Source of the DNA: DRWZ01 sp964601505
GTDB lineage: Bacteria > Calescibacteriota > Calescibacteriia > Calescibacteriales > Calescibacteriaceae
DNA: 14,829 nucleotides
Assembly: GCA_964601505.1 (NCBI GenBank)
Contig: CAZRNR010000052.1
Span: forward strand, 1 to 14,829
Direction of reading: 5' to 3'
A model generated the notes under the pieces. The model searched no databases. It had not been told where the DNA came from and saw nothing but the letters and a program-made list of their open reading frames with translations. Both the position numbers and the translations under genes were made by a program. Below, piece by piece: positions 7,357 through 13,948 of the stretch. Numbering within the stretch: position 1 is the stretch's first letter; each line of letters begins with the position of its first letter.

Positions 7357-8865
7357 CTATATCATTTCCTTCGCCTTTAGCCTTTTCTCGATAATTTCTT
7401 CAGGATTCAATCTTTCCGGAACAAATTTTTCTTTTTCTGGTAATAATTTTTCCTCCGGTTGTGAAATTCCTCTTCTCTGCTGCTTTTCTGGTTTCTCCTG
7501 ATCTTTTTTACCTATCATAGATTCTGATATTTCTTTAGCCTTTCCTTCAGGAAGCAAAGATAAAATTTTCCCTGCTCTGCGCGGATCCATCTGGGAAAGA
7601 ATATTAGCAGCACTCTCGTTATCTAAGATGGAGATTATCCTGGCTGCATCCTCTGGAGGAGAATTCATAACTATGTTTCCCATACGAGATATCCTTTCTT
7701 GTTTGGCCTTCTCTAAAGCTTGCTTCTCTTTCTCCCTTTCAACCTTGTTCTCCTGTATTAATCTCATAAGTTTCTCTATCTGCTTCTCATATGCCTCGAC
7801 AACTGAACTCAAAGATTTTTCAAAGGAATTCTTTATCTCTTTTATCTCATCAGCTTTCCTTGCTTCAATAGCCTTAATATTACTCTCATACTTACTAGAA
7901 ATCTCAGATATCTTATTTTCATAAAACAGTCTAATATCTTCCATCTTCTTTTCAGCATCAGCCTTTTGTGTATCCAACAATCTTTTGAGATCCGCTATTT
8001 CTTTTTCGTATTTCTTCTTCAAATCGTCAATGGTGGCTTTAAGTTCTGATACGACTTTCTCATTATTTCTATATATGTTCGTTATCTTCTCTTCATAAGA
8101 TTTTATTATACTGTTTTTCTCTTTATTGTATTTATTTATTAGCTCTTTCTTCTCTTTATCAAATTCCTTAGTAATATTTTCCTTCTCCCTATCGAAGTTT
8201 CTTTTTATATCAGTAATCCTCTTTTCATATTCTCTAGAAATTTTGTTAAGATTTTCATTATAATCTTTAAGAATCTTCAAAACAGTATTATCCTTATCGT
8301 TCCGAATATCACTAATTTTCTTCTCATACTCGTTTATGATTCCCCTAATTTCATTTTCCTTTTCATTCTGAAACTTCTGTGAGAGCTCTGTTATCTTGTT
8401 CTCGTAAGATGTTCTTAGAGATATTTCAAGATTCTTGATTTTATCTTCATAATCTGAAATGATCTTTGCTTTTTCTTTTTCCAGAGAGCTTATTTTATTT
8501 GTACATCCTGTTTTCAATTCTTCAATATTCTTTTTAAGTTTCATAATAGAAGCCAAATCTGCTGCTATTTTTTCTTCAAGATTAGAAAGCCGGATCTCCT
8601 TTTCTGCCAATTTCTTTTCTCGTTCCTTGACTTCTTCTAACCTCTGTGAGAGCTTCTTAGCTATCTGCTCTATCTCCTTTGGAGTGAAAATGACTACACA
8701 ATTTTCTGCTGTTCCTTGTTTCTTGATTTGTTGCGCATCAGCTAAAAATATAAAAACGGAAAAACTTAAGAGAAAAACAAAAATTTTCTGCAGATTATGT
8801 GCTAAAAACCTTCCAAAAAGACCAAATATCTTTAATATTTTATTACCTCTCATAAAATTAATCAA
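7357..8865 (-). CDS. Giant YlxF/MotE-like flagellar coiled-coil protein with C-terminal MgtE_N-type domain
   Basis: A 502-residue protein in the position of ylxF, between fliJ and fliK. Seen: a Lys/Arg-containing N-terminus, a hydrophobic segment (about 27-42) and a signal-peptidase-like ADA|QQ site after residue 44, so export or N-terminal anchoring is predicted. Cysteines are at 56 and 121. A very long charged coiled coil follows (about 63-390), and then an MgtE_N/FliG-like helical domain (396-450) with SPPEDAARIISIL and MDPRRAGKILSLL, the hallmark of the MotE/YlxF family. The tail (453-502) is Pro/Glu/Lys-rich. Family members are usually around 200 residues; the extra length is all coil. 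From 178 to 367 the coil is built mainly of 11-residue repeats. Start: TTG 8865 or ATG 8853 (residue 5); neither has a well-placed ribosome site. In Sinorhizobium, MotE is a periplasmic chaperone for the motor protein MotC; whether that role applies here is unknown. Confidence 0.8.
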   Translation of the reverse strand: MINFMRGNKILKIFGLFGRFLAHNLQKIFVFLLSFSVFIFLADAQQIKKQGTAENCVVIFTPKEIEQIAKKLSQRLEEVKEREKKLAEKEIRLSNLEEKIAADLASIMKLKKNIEELKTGCTNKISSLEKEKAKIISDYEDKIKNLEISLRTSYENKITELSQKFQNEKENEIRGIINEYEKKISDIRNDKDNTVLKILKDYNENLNKISREYEKRITDIKRNFDREKENITKEFDKEKKELINKYNKEKNSIIKSYEEKITNIYRNNEKVVSELKATIDDLKKKYEKEIADLKRLLDTQKADAEKKMEDIRLFYENKISEISSKYESNIKAIEARKADEIKEIKNSFEKSLSSVVEAYEKQIEKLMRLIQENKVEREKEKQALEKAKQERISRMGNIVMNSPPEDAARIISILDNESAANILSQMDPRRAGKILSLLPEGKAKEISESMIGKKDQEKPEKQQRRGISQPEEKLLPEKEKFVPERLNPEEIIEKRLKAKEMI

Positions 8866-8873
8866 ACAATAAA

Positions 8874-9311
8874 TTATTCTTCTCCTTCCTTCTTATAACG
8901 AGTTATAACAAATTCATCGGAAAATTTTTCCTGGTTTTTCATCTCCTCAATGCTTTCCTCAAACTTCCTCTTTTCAGATAATTTTGCTGCGATATCCTTT
9001 TCTTTTTTTGCTTCAATATACTCTTTCCTCCTCTCTTCTTCGGCAACCATAAGATTCTTTAGTTCCTCCTCTTTCTGTCTCTTTTCCTCTCTCAAACCTT
9101 CTATATATTGCAAAAACTGTGCCAAAATCCAGGCGGAAACTCCTTCCTCCTTCTCTTTTACCTCAGAAGATATAGATTTTTTTTCTCTCTCAAGTTCAGC
9201 TATTTCACCTTCTTTCTTAATCCTTTCAGATACAGCATCTGCTAGTTGCTTTTTTTTCTGCTTCTCTTCAATTTCCCTTATATGCAACAGAAGCTTGTAT
9301 ATCTTTTTCAT
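8874..9311 (-). CDS. fliJ: FliJ-like flagellar export chaperone / coiled-coil protein
   Basis: A 145-residue, almost wholly alpha-helical, Lys/Glu-rich protein matching FliJ in length (about 145-150), in its N-terminal pattern (YKLLLHIREIEEKQ at residues 5-18, compare F.LQ.LL.lRE.EE in the family) and in gene position. FliJ forms an antiparallel coiled coil that sits in the FliI ATPase ring and contacts the FlhA export gate. The lone W61 and the hydrophobic SAWILAQFLQYIEGL segment (59-73) mark the hairpin tip, as in FliJ. Its ATG 9311 lies inside the 3' end of the polyprenyl synthase gene (44-nt overlap), which implies coupled translation; a TTG at 9287 would reduce the overlap. The following gene starts 8 bp after its stop. 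Family sequence conservation is weak, so assignment rests on size, coil and synteny. fliI and fliH, normally adjacent, are absent here. Confidence 0.75.
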   Translation of the reverse strand: MKKIYKLLLHIREIEEKQKKKQLADAVSERIKKEGEIAELEREKKSISSEVKEKEEGVSAWILAQFLQYIEGLREEKRQKEEELKNLMVAEEERRKEYIEAKKEKDIAAKLSEKRKFEESIEEMKNQEKFSDEFVITRYKKEGEE

Positions 9312-10170
9312 TCAAAACTTCAATACACAAATATTTTAGTAATTCACAAAAAAATGTTCTCGTTTTTATAGAAGCAATAAATTCATCAAGATAATGTATA
9401 GCTAAATTTTTATGCTTATAAAATAATTCCATTGCCTTATCTAAATCTAAAAAATCAACTATATTCGGGCTCCCCTTAGTTCTGTCTTCTTCAACATCTT
9501 TTACATCGTCAAGGATCTGAAAAGCAAATCCGAAATGATGTCCGAAAAGCTCAAGACTTTTCCATATTTTCTTTATTCTTTCCGTACTTTTAGATTTTTT
9601 CCCCTCCCTAGACGAACTTAAATACAATACGGGCAAAATAGATGATATTTTGAACAAGGAAGATGTCTTAAGCTGTTGAATCTTCTGGATATTATCTTCA
9701 GATCTTTCAATCTTTCCTTCTAACCATAAGACATCTAATATTTGCCCTTCTATAACCTGCTGAAGATAATTCGCAAAGTAGAATGGTTCCATTTTAAGAT
9801 AAGAAAAAGACATTGCGAATAAAATATCACCTATCAGGAGTGCTAAATTCTCACCAAATTCAGAAAATAAAGGCACATTTCCCCTACGCTCGGAAGGTTT
9901 ATCTATAATATCATCATGCACAAGTGTAAAAGCATGTGAAAACTCCACACAACAAGCTAACCTTATAGCATCTTTTTTAGAAATTCCTAAAATCCTTGAT
10001 ATAACATATGTCATTATTGCTCTGATCCTTCTACCACCAACAGCAACAGCCCTTTCAATAGCGCGCTTTGTAGTATCAGAAAAATCCAACTTTCTTATCT
10101 CCTGAGTAAGTATGTTATCTATCTCTACCCTCAGATTATTCAGGACGTCTCTAAAATCTCTTTGTTTCAT
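9268..10170 (-). CDS. Polyprenyl (trans-isoprenyl) diphosphate synthase
   Basis: A 300-residue class I trans-prenyltransferase that condenses isopentenyl diphosphate with allylic diphosphates to make linear isoprenoids for quinone tails, carotenoids or lipids. Seen: GGRRIR (45-50) diphosphate-binding motif; first Asp-rich motif DDIID (86-90) followed by RR (95-96); KTS (168-170); and second Asp-rich motif DDVKD (221-225), all in the correct order and spacing. Length is normal. Chain length: the residue five before the first Asp pair is F81, and the motif has no two-residue insertion. In known enzymes an aromatic here blocks long chains, so a C15-C20 product is more likely than C35-C50 (inference). 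It sits between ybbR-like (15 bp upstream) and fliJ (overlapping), an unusual place for this gene. No strong ribosome site precedes ATG 10170. Confidence 0.93.
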   Translation of the reverse strand: MKQRDFRDVLNNLRVEIDNILTQEIRKLDFSDTTKRAIERAVAVGGRRIRAIMTYVISRILGISKKDAIRLACCVEFSHAFTLVHDDIIDKPSERRGNVPLFSEFGENLALLIGDILFAMSFSYLKMEPFYFANYLQQVIEGQILDVLWLEGKIERSEDNIQKIQQLKTSSLFKISSILPVLYLSSSREGKKSKSTERIKKIWKSLELFGHHFGFAFQILDDVKDVEEDRTKGSPNIVDFLDLDKAMELFYKHKNLAIHYLDEFIASIKTRTFFCELLKYLCIEVLNEKDIQASVAYKGN

Positions 10171-10185
10171 TTTTCTAATCTTTAT

Positions 10186-10821
10186 TCATTTAGGTTTTAT
10201 CTTGAAAAAAACAGTAACTACATCCTTGTCAAACTTTAAACCTTCTTCTTTTCTCAATGGTATCCTTATTGAAAAGTCTTGTTTCCTACCCTGAATATCC
10301 ACCAGCTCTGTATATACTATATCTTTATCTCTTAACTTACTTTCTGGTCCAGAAGCAATAATATATGGTGGATCAACTGAAAAAGAATAAGAATAATCTG
10401 ATTGAATATCTCCAACTATGTCAGGTAAAACACGCAAAAGCTTGGAATACAATCTCTGCAACTCTATACTTATAATCTTTTGAGAAACTGATTCAACATT
10501 GCAAAAAGGAATATCTTTAACAATATCCCAAACATCTAAATTCACAAAAAAAACATAGTTTCTAACCTCCTGAGACGGTATGCTGTAATCAATATCTATA
10601 ACATCTTGATCCTTAAGTATGCCTTTAAGTATATGAGAACATTTGTAAGTAGCAGAAAATGATATATCTTTACTTGCCAGAATAAATCCCTCGGGTATAT
10701 TGACAAGTTTCAGTCTATAGTTCAGTCTATAATCAAACCTTATAGCAAAAACAGAGTAAATGACAGAAAAGACAGAAAAAAGAAGAGCTATAAGATTTGC
10801 GAATACCTTTCGTTTTCTCAT
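10186..10821 (-). CDS. YbbR/CdaR-like single-pass membrane protein
   Basis: A 211-residue protein with one N-terminal transmembrane segment (about 7-26) and an extracytoplasmic beta-rich remainder. Two YbbR-type units can be read. The first is about 36-118, with NIPEGF (41-46) and IDIDYS (75-80). The second is about 133-210, with VDPPYIIASGP (149-159) matching the P..v.v.GP core of YbbR domains, followed by IVYTELVDIQG (168-178), the usual V.Te.iDl.g strand. In Firmicutes, YbbR (CdaR) regulates the diadenylate cyclase CdaA and is encoded beside it; no cdaA is visible here. It is the first gene of the minus-strand operon, 15 bp before the prenyl synthase and divergent from the ABC gene across 77 bp. 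The domain family is fairly likely; the function here is unknown. No Shine-Dalgarno of note. Confidence 0.65.
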   Translation of the reverse strand: MRKRKVFANLIALLFSVFSVIYSVFAIRFDYRLNYRLKLVNIPEGFILASKDISFSATYKCSHILKGILKDQDVIDIDYSIPSQEVRNYVFFVNLDVWDIVKDIPFCNVESVSQKIISIELQRLYSKLLRVLPDIVGDIQSDYSYSFSVDPPYIIASGPESKLRDKDIVYTELVDIQGRKQDFSIRIPLRKEEGLKFDKDVVTVFFKIKPK

Positions 10822-10898
10822 TTCAAATAGGTTTATGTTTTCAAAAATATTTTAGTTTTTGGCTTATATTTTTATTTGTTATAATATAATAACAGAAG
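10822..10898. promoter_or_regulatory. Divergent promoter region between the flagellar operon and the ABC gene; plus-strand -10 at 10880-10890
   Basis: A 77-bp AT-rich spacer between divergent start codons, so it must hold promoters for both directions unless the minus operon is also read from elsewhere. On the plus strand TATAAT occurs at 10880-10885 and again at 10885-10890. The best -35 for the first is the weak TTTTGG at 10857-10862 (17-bp spacer). Transcription would start near 10892, only about 7 nt before ATG 10899. No convincing minus-strand promoter, including a sigma-28 or sigma-54 flagellar type, was recognised. Confidence 0.5.
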
Positions 10899-11849
10899 AT
10901 GGAAACGAACTTGAAAACAAGAAAAGAGGAAGTCTTAGTAAGCTTAGAGAATGTAACAAAATATTATGGGGATAGATTAGCAGTAGATAACATAAGCTTT
11001 GACGTAGGTAAAGGTGAAATATTAGGATTTCTTGGGCCAAACGGTGCAGGTAAAACAACAACTATGAGAATGATAACGGGATATATGCCACCAACTAGTG
11101 GGAAAATTACGATCATAGGAATAAATATGCAAGAAAACCCTGTTGAGGCGAAAAAGCATATAGGATATCTCCCAGAGAATCCACCTGTATATGGAGAAAT
11201 GACGGTGATATCTTATCTCAAGTTCGTTGCAAGACTCAAAAGAGTAAATCGCAAAAAAATAAATGAGAGGATTGAATTTGTTCTCCAAAAATGTGGCCTT
11301 GAAAATGTAAAAAATAGAATAATCGGAAATCTATCAAGAGGTTATAGACAGAGAGTAGGAATAGCTCAAGCCATAGTGCATGACCCAGAAATAATAATAT
11401 TTGATGAACCAACAGTAGGACTTGATCCCCAGCAAGTCGTTGAAATAAGGAATTTAATAAAGGAAATATCAAATCAGAAAACTGTTATTCTCTCCACTCA
11501 TATATTGAGCGAGGTTACAAAAATATGCGATAGAGTTATCATAATATCTCAAGGAAAACTTGTCTTTGGGAAATATCTGGACGAGATAGGAGACGAAACA
11601 ACAGAAGAGAAAAAGATAAGATTAGTAATTGATGATAGGGAGGAAATAAAGAAAGCTGCTGATATGATCTCACAAATTCCCAGTGTAATAAAAGTGACGG
11701 TAAGTGATTCTAATCTACTTGTCATCTCTAAAGATGATATCAGGAAAAAATTAGTTCAAAAACTTTCAGAATCAAATATATTACCTACTGAGATATATAA
11801 AGAAAGACCATCTCTTGAGGAAATATATCTGAAAGTCGTAACTGGCTGA
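10899..11849 (+). CDS. ABC transporter ATP-binding protein (GldA/CcmA-like)
   Basis: A 316-residue ATPase subunit of an ABC exporter of the GldA/NosF/CcmA type, expected to sit on the cytoplasmic face of a membrane permease. Seen: Walker A GPNGAGKTT (46-54); YLPENPPVY (90-98) in the Q-loop region, with Glu where many ABC proteins have Gln, as is usual for GldA-like members; signature LSRGYRQRVGIAQA (145-158); Walker B IIIFDEP (165-171) with D-loop GLDP (174-177); and H-loop H201. The C-terminal extension (about 235-316) ends RPSLEEIYLKVV, typical of this subfamily. The usual permease gene does not follow; instead a YkuD-fold gene starts within the stop codon (TGATG). ATG 10899 has only a weak GAAG before it; a TTG at 10911 is an alternative. 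Transported substrate unknown. Confidence 0.93.
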   Translation: METNLKTRKEEVLVSLENVTKYYGDRLAVDNISFDVGKGEILGFLGPNGAGKTTTMRMITGYMPPTSGKITIIGINMQENPVEAKKHIGYLPENPPVYGEMTVISYLKFVARLKRVNRKKINERIEFVLQKCGLENVKNRIIGNLSRGYRQRVGIAQAIVHDPEIIIFDEPTVGLDPQQVVEIRNLIKEISNQKTVILSTHILSEVTKICDRVIIISQGKLVFGKYLDEIGDETTEEKKIRLVIDDREEIKKAADMISQIPSVIKVTVSDSNLLVISKDDIRKKLVQKLSESNILPTEIYKERPSLEEIYLKVVTG

Positions 11850-12313
11850 TGATTATTGTTGTCTCTTTAGAAAGACAAAAACTCTACCTTATAGATGGGG
11901 ATAAAATAATAAGAGAATATCAGGTCTCAACATCAAAATATGGTGCAGGAAACGAGGAGGGATCCTTTAAAACTCCGAAAGGAATACATAGAATATATAA
12001 AAAAATAGGTGAAAATTTCCCTGAAGATACAATATTTGTTGGGAGAGAGCCTGTTTCAGTAGAACAAGCAAAAAATATAGAAGACAAAATAATGTCAAGA
12101 ATAATATGGCTTGAAGGTTGTGAGGAAGGAATAAACAAAGGTAAGAATCAAGAAGGTAAAATCGTGGATACTAAAGAAAGATATATATACATACACGGAA
12201 CACCAGATGACATAAATGAACCAAGATCAAAAGGATGTATTAGAATGTCTAAAAAAGACATAATTGAGTTGTTTGATATGGTAAAAGAAGGAGAACTCGT
12301 TATAATACTATAG
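11849..12313 (+). CDS. L,D-transpeptidase-like (YkuD-fold) protein, no signal peptide
   Basis: A 154-residue protein made of little more than the YkuD catalytic domain, which in studied enzymes forms 3-3 peptidoglycan cross-links or attaches proteins to peptidoglycan through a cysteine acyl-enzyme. Seen: opening IIVVSLERQKLYLI (2-15) like the first strands of ErfK/YbiS proteins; TPKG (42-45); and the catalytic signature IHGT (115-118) plus SKGCIRM (127-133), with H116, C130 and R132 in place. The odd feature is the N-terminus: the domain begins at once, with no signal peptide, membrane helix or LysM domain, although the substrate of the family lies outside the cytoplasm. Its start overlaps the ABC gene stop by one base (TGATG), so the two are almost certainly co-translated. 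Possible readings are a cytoplasmic variant with another substrate, or export by a non-Sec route. Confidence 0.88.
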   Translation: MIIVVSLERQKLYLIDGDKIIREYQVSTSKYGAGNEEGSFKTPKGIHRIYKKIGENFPEDTIFVGREPVSVEQAKNIEDKIMSRIIWLEGCEEGINKGKNQEGKIVDTKERYIYIHGTPDDINEPRSKGCIRMSKKDIIELFDMVKEGELVIIL

Positions 12314-12479
12314 AGAACAGAATCTAATTGAACAATATAAGAATTTATTCTTTCTGTGAAAAAATCTGTAATGAACTTGTCCATTGATTCATTATTTACG
12401 AGAACATACACCAAAACCAAACTGATAACTTATAATTCCGAAAACTGAAGACTAACCTAATTTCAGGGAGGTAAGACAT
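12314..12479 (+). promoter_or_regulatory. Intergenic region with putative fumC promoter and strong ribosome site
   Basis: TATAAT at 12431-12436 is a perfect -10 match, but no good -35 lies 16-18 bp upstream. Transcription would begin near 12443, giving a leader of about 37 nt. AGGGAGGT (12465-12472) is a strong Shine-Dalgarno, 7 nt before ATG 12480. A short perfect inverted repeat AAGAAT-TT-ATTCTT (12339-12352) lies 26 nt after the L,D-transpeptidase stop; its 2-nt loop and lack of a U-run make it a doubtful terminator. Confidence 0.45.
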
Positions 12480-13892
12480 ATGTACAGGATAGAAAAAGAT
12501 ACATTGGGAGAGGTAAAAGTTCCAGAGGAAAGTTATTGGGGGGCTCAAACACAAAGAGCTGTTGATAATTTTCCTATAAGCGGTTGGAAGATACCAGAGG
12601 AGATGATAAAAGCCATAGCTGTGATAAAATTCGCTTCGGCAAAAGCTAATTATGAACTCAAACTTATAGATGAAAAGACTAAAGATGCAATATGCCAAGC
12701 TGCAAGAGAAATATATGAAGGGAAAATGAAAGATGATTTTCCAATAGATATATTTCAAACAGGATCTGGAACATCAACTAATATGAATGTAAATGAAGTT
12801 ATAGCTAACAGAGCAAACGAAATACTGGGAGTAGGGAAAGGGAAAAAATCTCCTGTTCATCCAAACGACCATGTGAATAAGTGTCAATCATCAAATGATG
12901 TTATTCCCTCTTCAATAAATATCGCTTCAGTTATGCTGTTGAAAAACAAACTCATCCCAGCAATGAAGGAGCTTGCAGATTTAATTAAGAAGAAAGAAGA
13001 CGAGTTCAAAGATCTGATTAAAATCGGGAGAACACATCTTATGGATGCAACTCCTGTGACGCTTGGACAAGAGTTTTCTGGATACAGAGAACAAGTATTA
13101 CATTGCCTGGAGATAATACAAAACTATATACCAAGACTCTCTGAAATAGCACTTGGTGGAACCGCGGTTGGAACAGGAATAAATGCTCATCCGGAATTTC
13201 CAAAACTTGCCATAAAATACATATCTGAATTTCTTGGACATGAGTTTAAGGAGACAAGAAACCATTTCTTCTCTCAAGCTACGCAAGATCAGATGGTTGC
13301 ACTATCAGGTATTATAAGAACATACGCAGTGGCGCTCTTCAAAATATCTAACGATATAAGATGGCTTTCATCTGGTCCAAGATGTGGTATTGGAGAAATA
13401 GAACTCCCCTCTCTACAACCTGGTTCATCTATAATGCCAGGAAAAATAAACCCTGTCATTCCTGAATCGACAATGATGGTATGCTCTCATGTGATTGGTT
13501 CAGATATATCAATAGTTATCGGAGGAATGAATGGAAACTTTGAACTTAACACATTCTTACCCATTATAGGTTATCACATCATAAACTCAATAAGGATACT
13601 TGCTTCAGCAACTGAAAACCTCGCTCGCAAGTGCATAGATGGGCTAAAACCAAACACAAAAAGGATGAATGAACTTTTAGAATGGTCTATGGCTCTTGTA
13701 ACTCCACTCGCGTTAAAGATAGGTTATGACAAAGCGGCAGAAATAGCCAAAAAATCCGTTCTAGAAGGTAAGACTGTAAAGCAGGTCGTAAAGGAATTAA
13801 AACTTCTCCAAGATGATGAAATAGAAAAAGTCCTTGATCCAAAATCTATGATTCAACCCAATGCTGATATTATCGGAAGCGGAGGAGGATAG
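12480..13892 (+). CDS. fumC: Fumarate hydratase, class II
   Basis: A 470-residue enzyme of the fumarase/aspartase superfamily, interconverting fumarate and (S)-malate in the citric acid cycle (either direction). It acts as a cytoplasmic homotetramer without an iron-sulfur cluster. Seen: GAQTQRAVDNFPIS (21-34), fumarase-like rather than aspartase-like; GSGTSTNMNVNEV (95-107); SSND (137-140); IGRTHLMDATPVTLGQE (182-198) with the catalytic T185-H186; and the mobile signature loop GSSIMPGKINP (315-325) with S317 as the expected catalytic base and K322/N324 as substrate ligands. The C-terminal KSMIQPN is also fumarase-like. After the loop it reads VIPES, closer to aspartases (VVPE) than to the TQCE of E. 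coli FumC, a minor mixed feature. Length is normal. Strong ribosome site AGGGAGGT. No other citric acid cycle gene is present in the window. Confidence 0.9.
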   Translation: MYRIEKDTLGEVKVPEESYWGAQTQRAVDNFPISGWKIPEEMIKAIAVIKFASAKANYELKLIDEKTKDAICQAAREIYEGKMKDDFPIDIFQTGSGTSTNMNVNEVIANRANEILGVGKGKKSPVHPNDHVNKCQSSNDVIPSSINIASVMLLKNKLIPAMKELADLIKKKEDEFKDLIKIGRTHLMDATPVTLGQEFSGYREQVLHCLEIIQNYIPRLSEIALGGTAVGTGINAHPEFPKLAIKYISEFLGHEFKETRNHFFSQATQDQMVALSGIIRTYAVALFKISNDIRWLSSGPRCGIGEIELPSLQPGSSIMPGKINPVIPESTMMVCSHVIGSDISIVIGGMNGNFELNTFLPIIGYHIINSIRILASATENLARKCIDGLKPNTKRMNELLEWSMALVTPLALKIGYDKAAEIAKKSVLEGKTVKQVVKELKLLQDDEIEKVLDPKSMIQPNADIIGSGGG

Positions 13893-13917
13893 ACAAAAAA
13901 TTTTTATCAATTATAAA
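13890..13917 (+). promoter_or_regulatory. Possible promoter for the C20-methyltransferase gene
   Basis: TAGACA (13890-13895) and TATAAA (13912-13917) are spaced by 16 bp, and the -35 box begins on the fumC stop codon. The start point would be near 13924, giving a leader of about 25 nt before ATG 13949. The gene has no evident Shine-Dalgarno. Read-through from fumC is an alternative source of transcript. Confidence 0.35.
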
Positions 13918-13948
13918 ATATCTGGATATACAATTTAGAATTCTACTA

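Noticed and set aside
8459..9339. Long Ser/Phe-rich plus-strand open frames opposite the ylxF-like and fliJ genes
   Set aside because: They are antisense shadows: reverse complements of Glu/Lys-rich coding read as Ser/Phe. The minus-strand frames have family matches and operon spacing.
12339..12352. AAGAAT-TT-ATTCTT as an intrinsic terminator after the L,D-transpeptidase gene
   Set aside because: AT-only weak stem except one G:C pair per arm, 2-nt loop and no U-run; likely chance in AT-rich DNA.
12396..12758. 120-codon minus-strand open frame overlapping the fumC start
   Set aside because: Aromatic-rich shadow of fumC, which has clear catalytic motifs and a strong ribosome site.
12480..13892. 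Aspartate ammonia-lyase as the identity of the fumC gene
   Set aside because: VIPE after the signature loop is aspartase-like, but WGAQTQRAVDNFPIS, IGRTHLMDATPVTLGQE and the KSMIQP C-terminus all follow the fumarase pattern.
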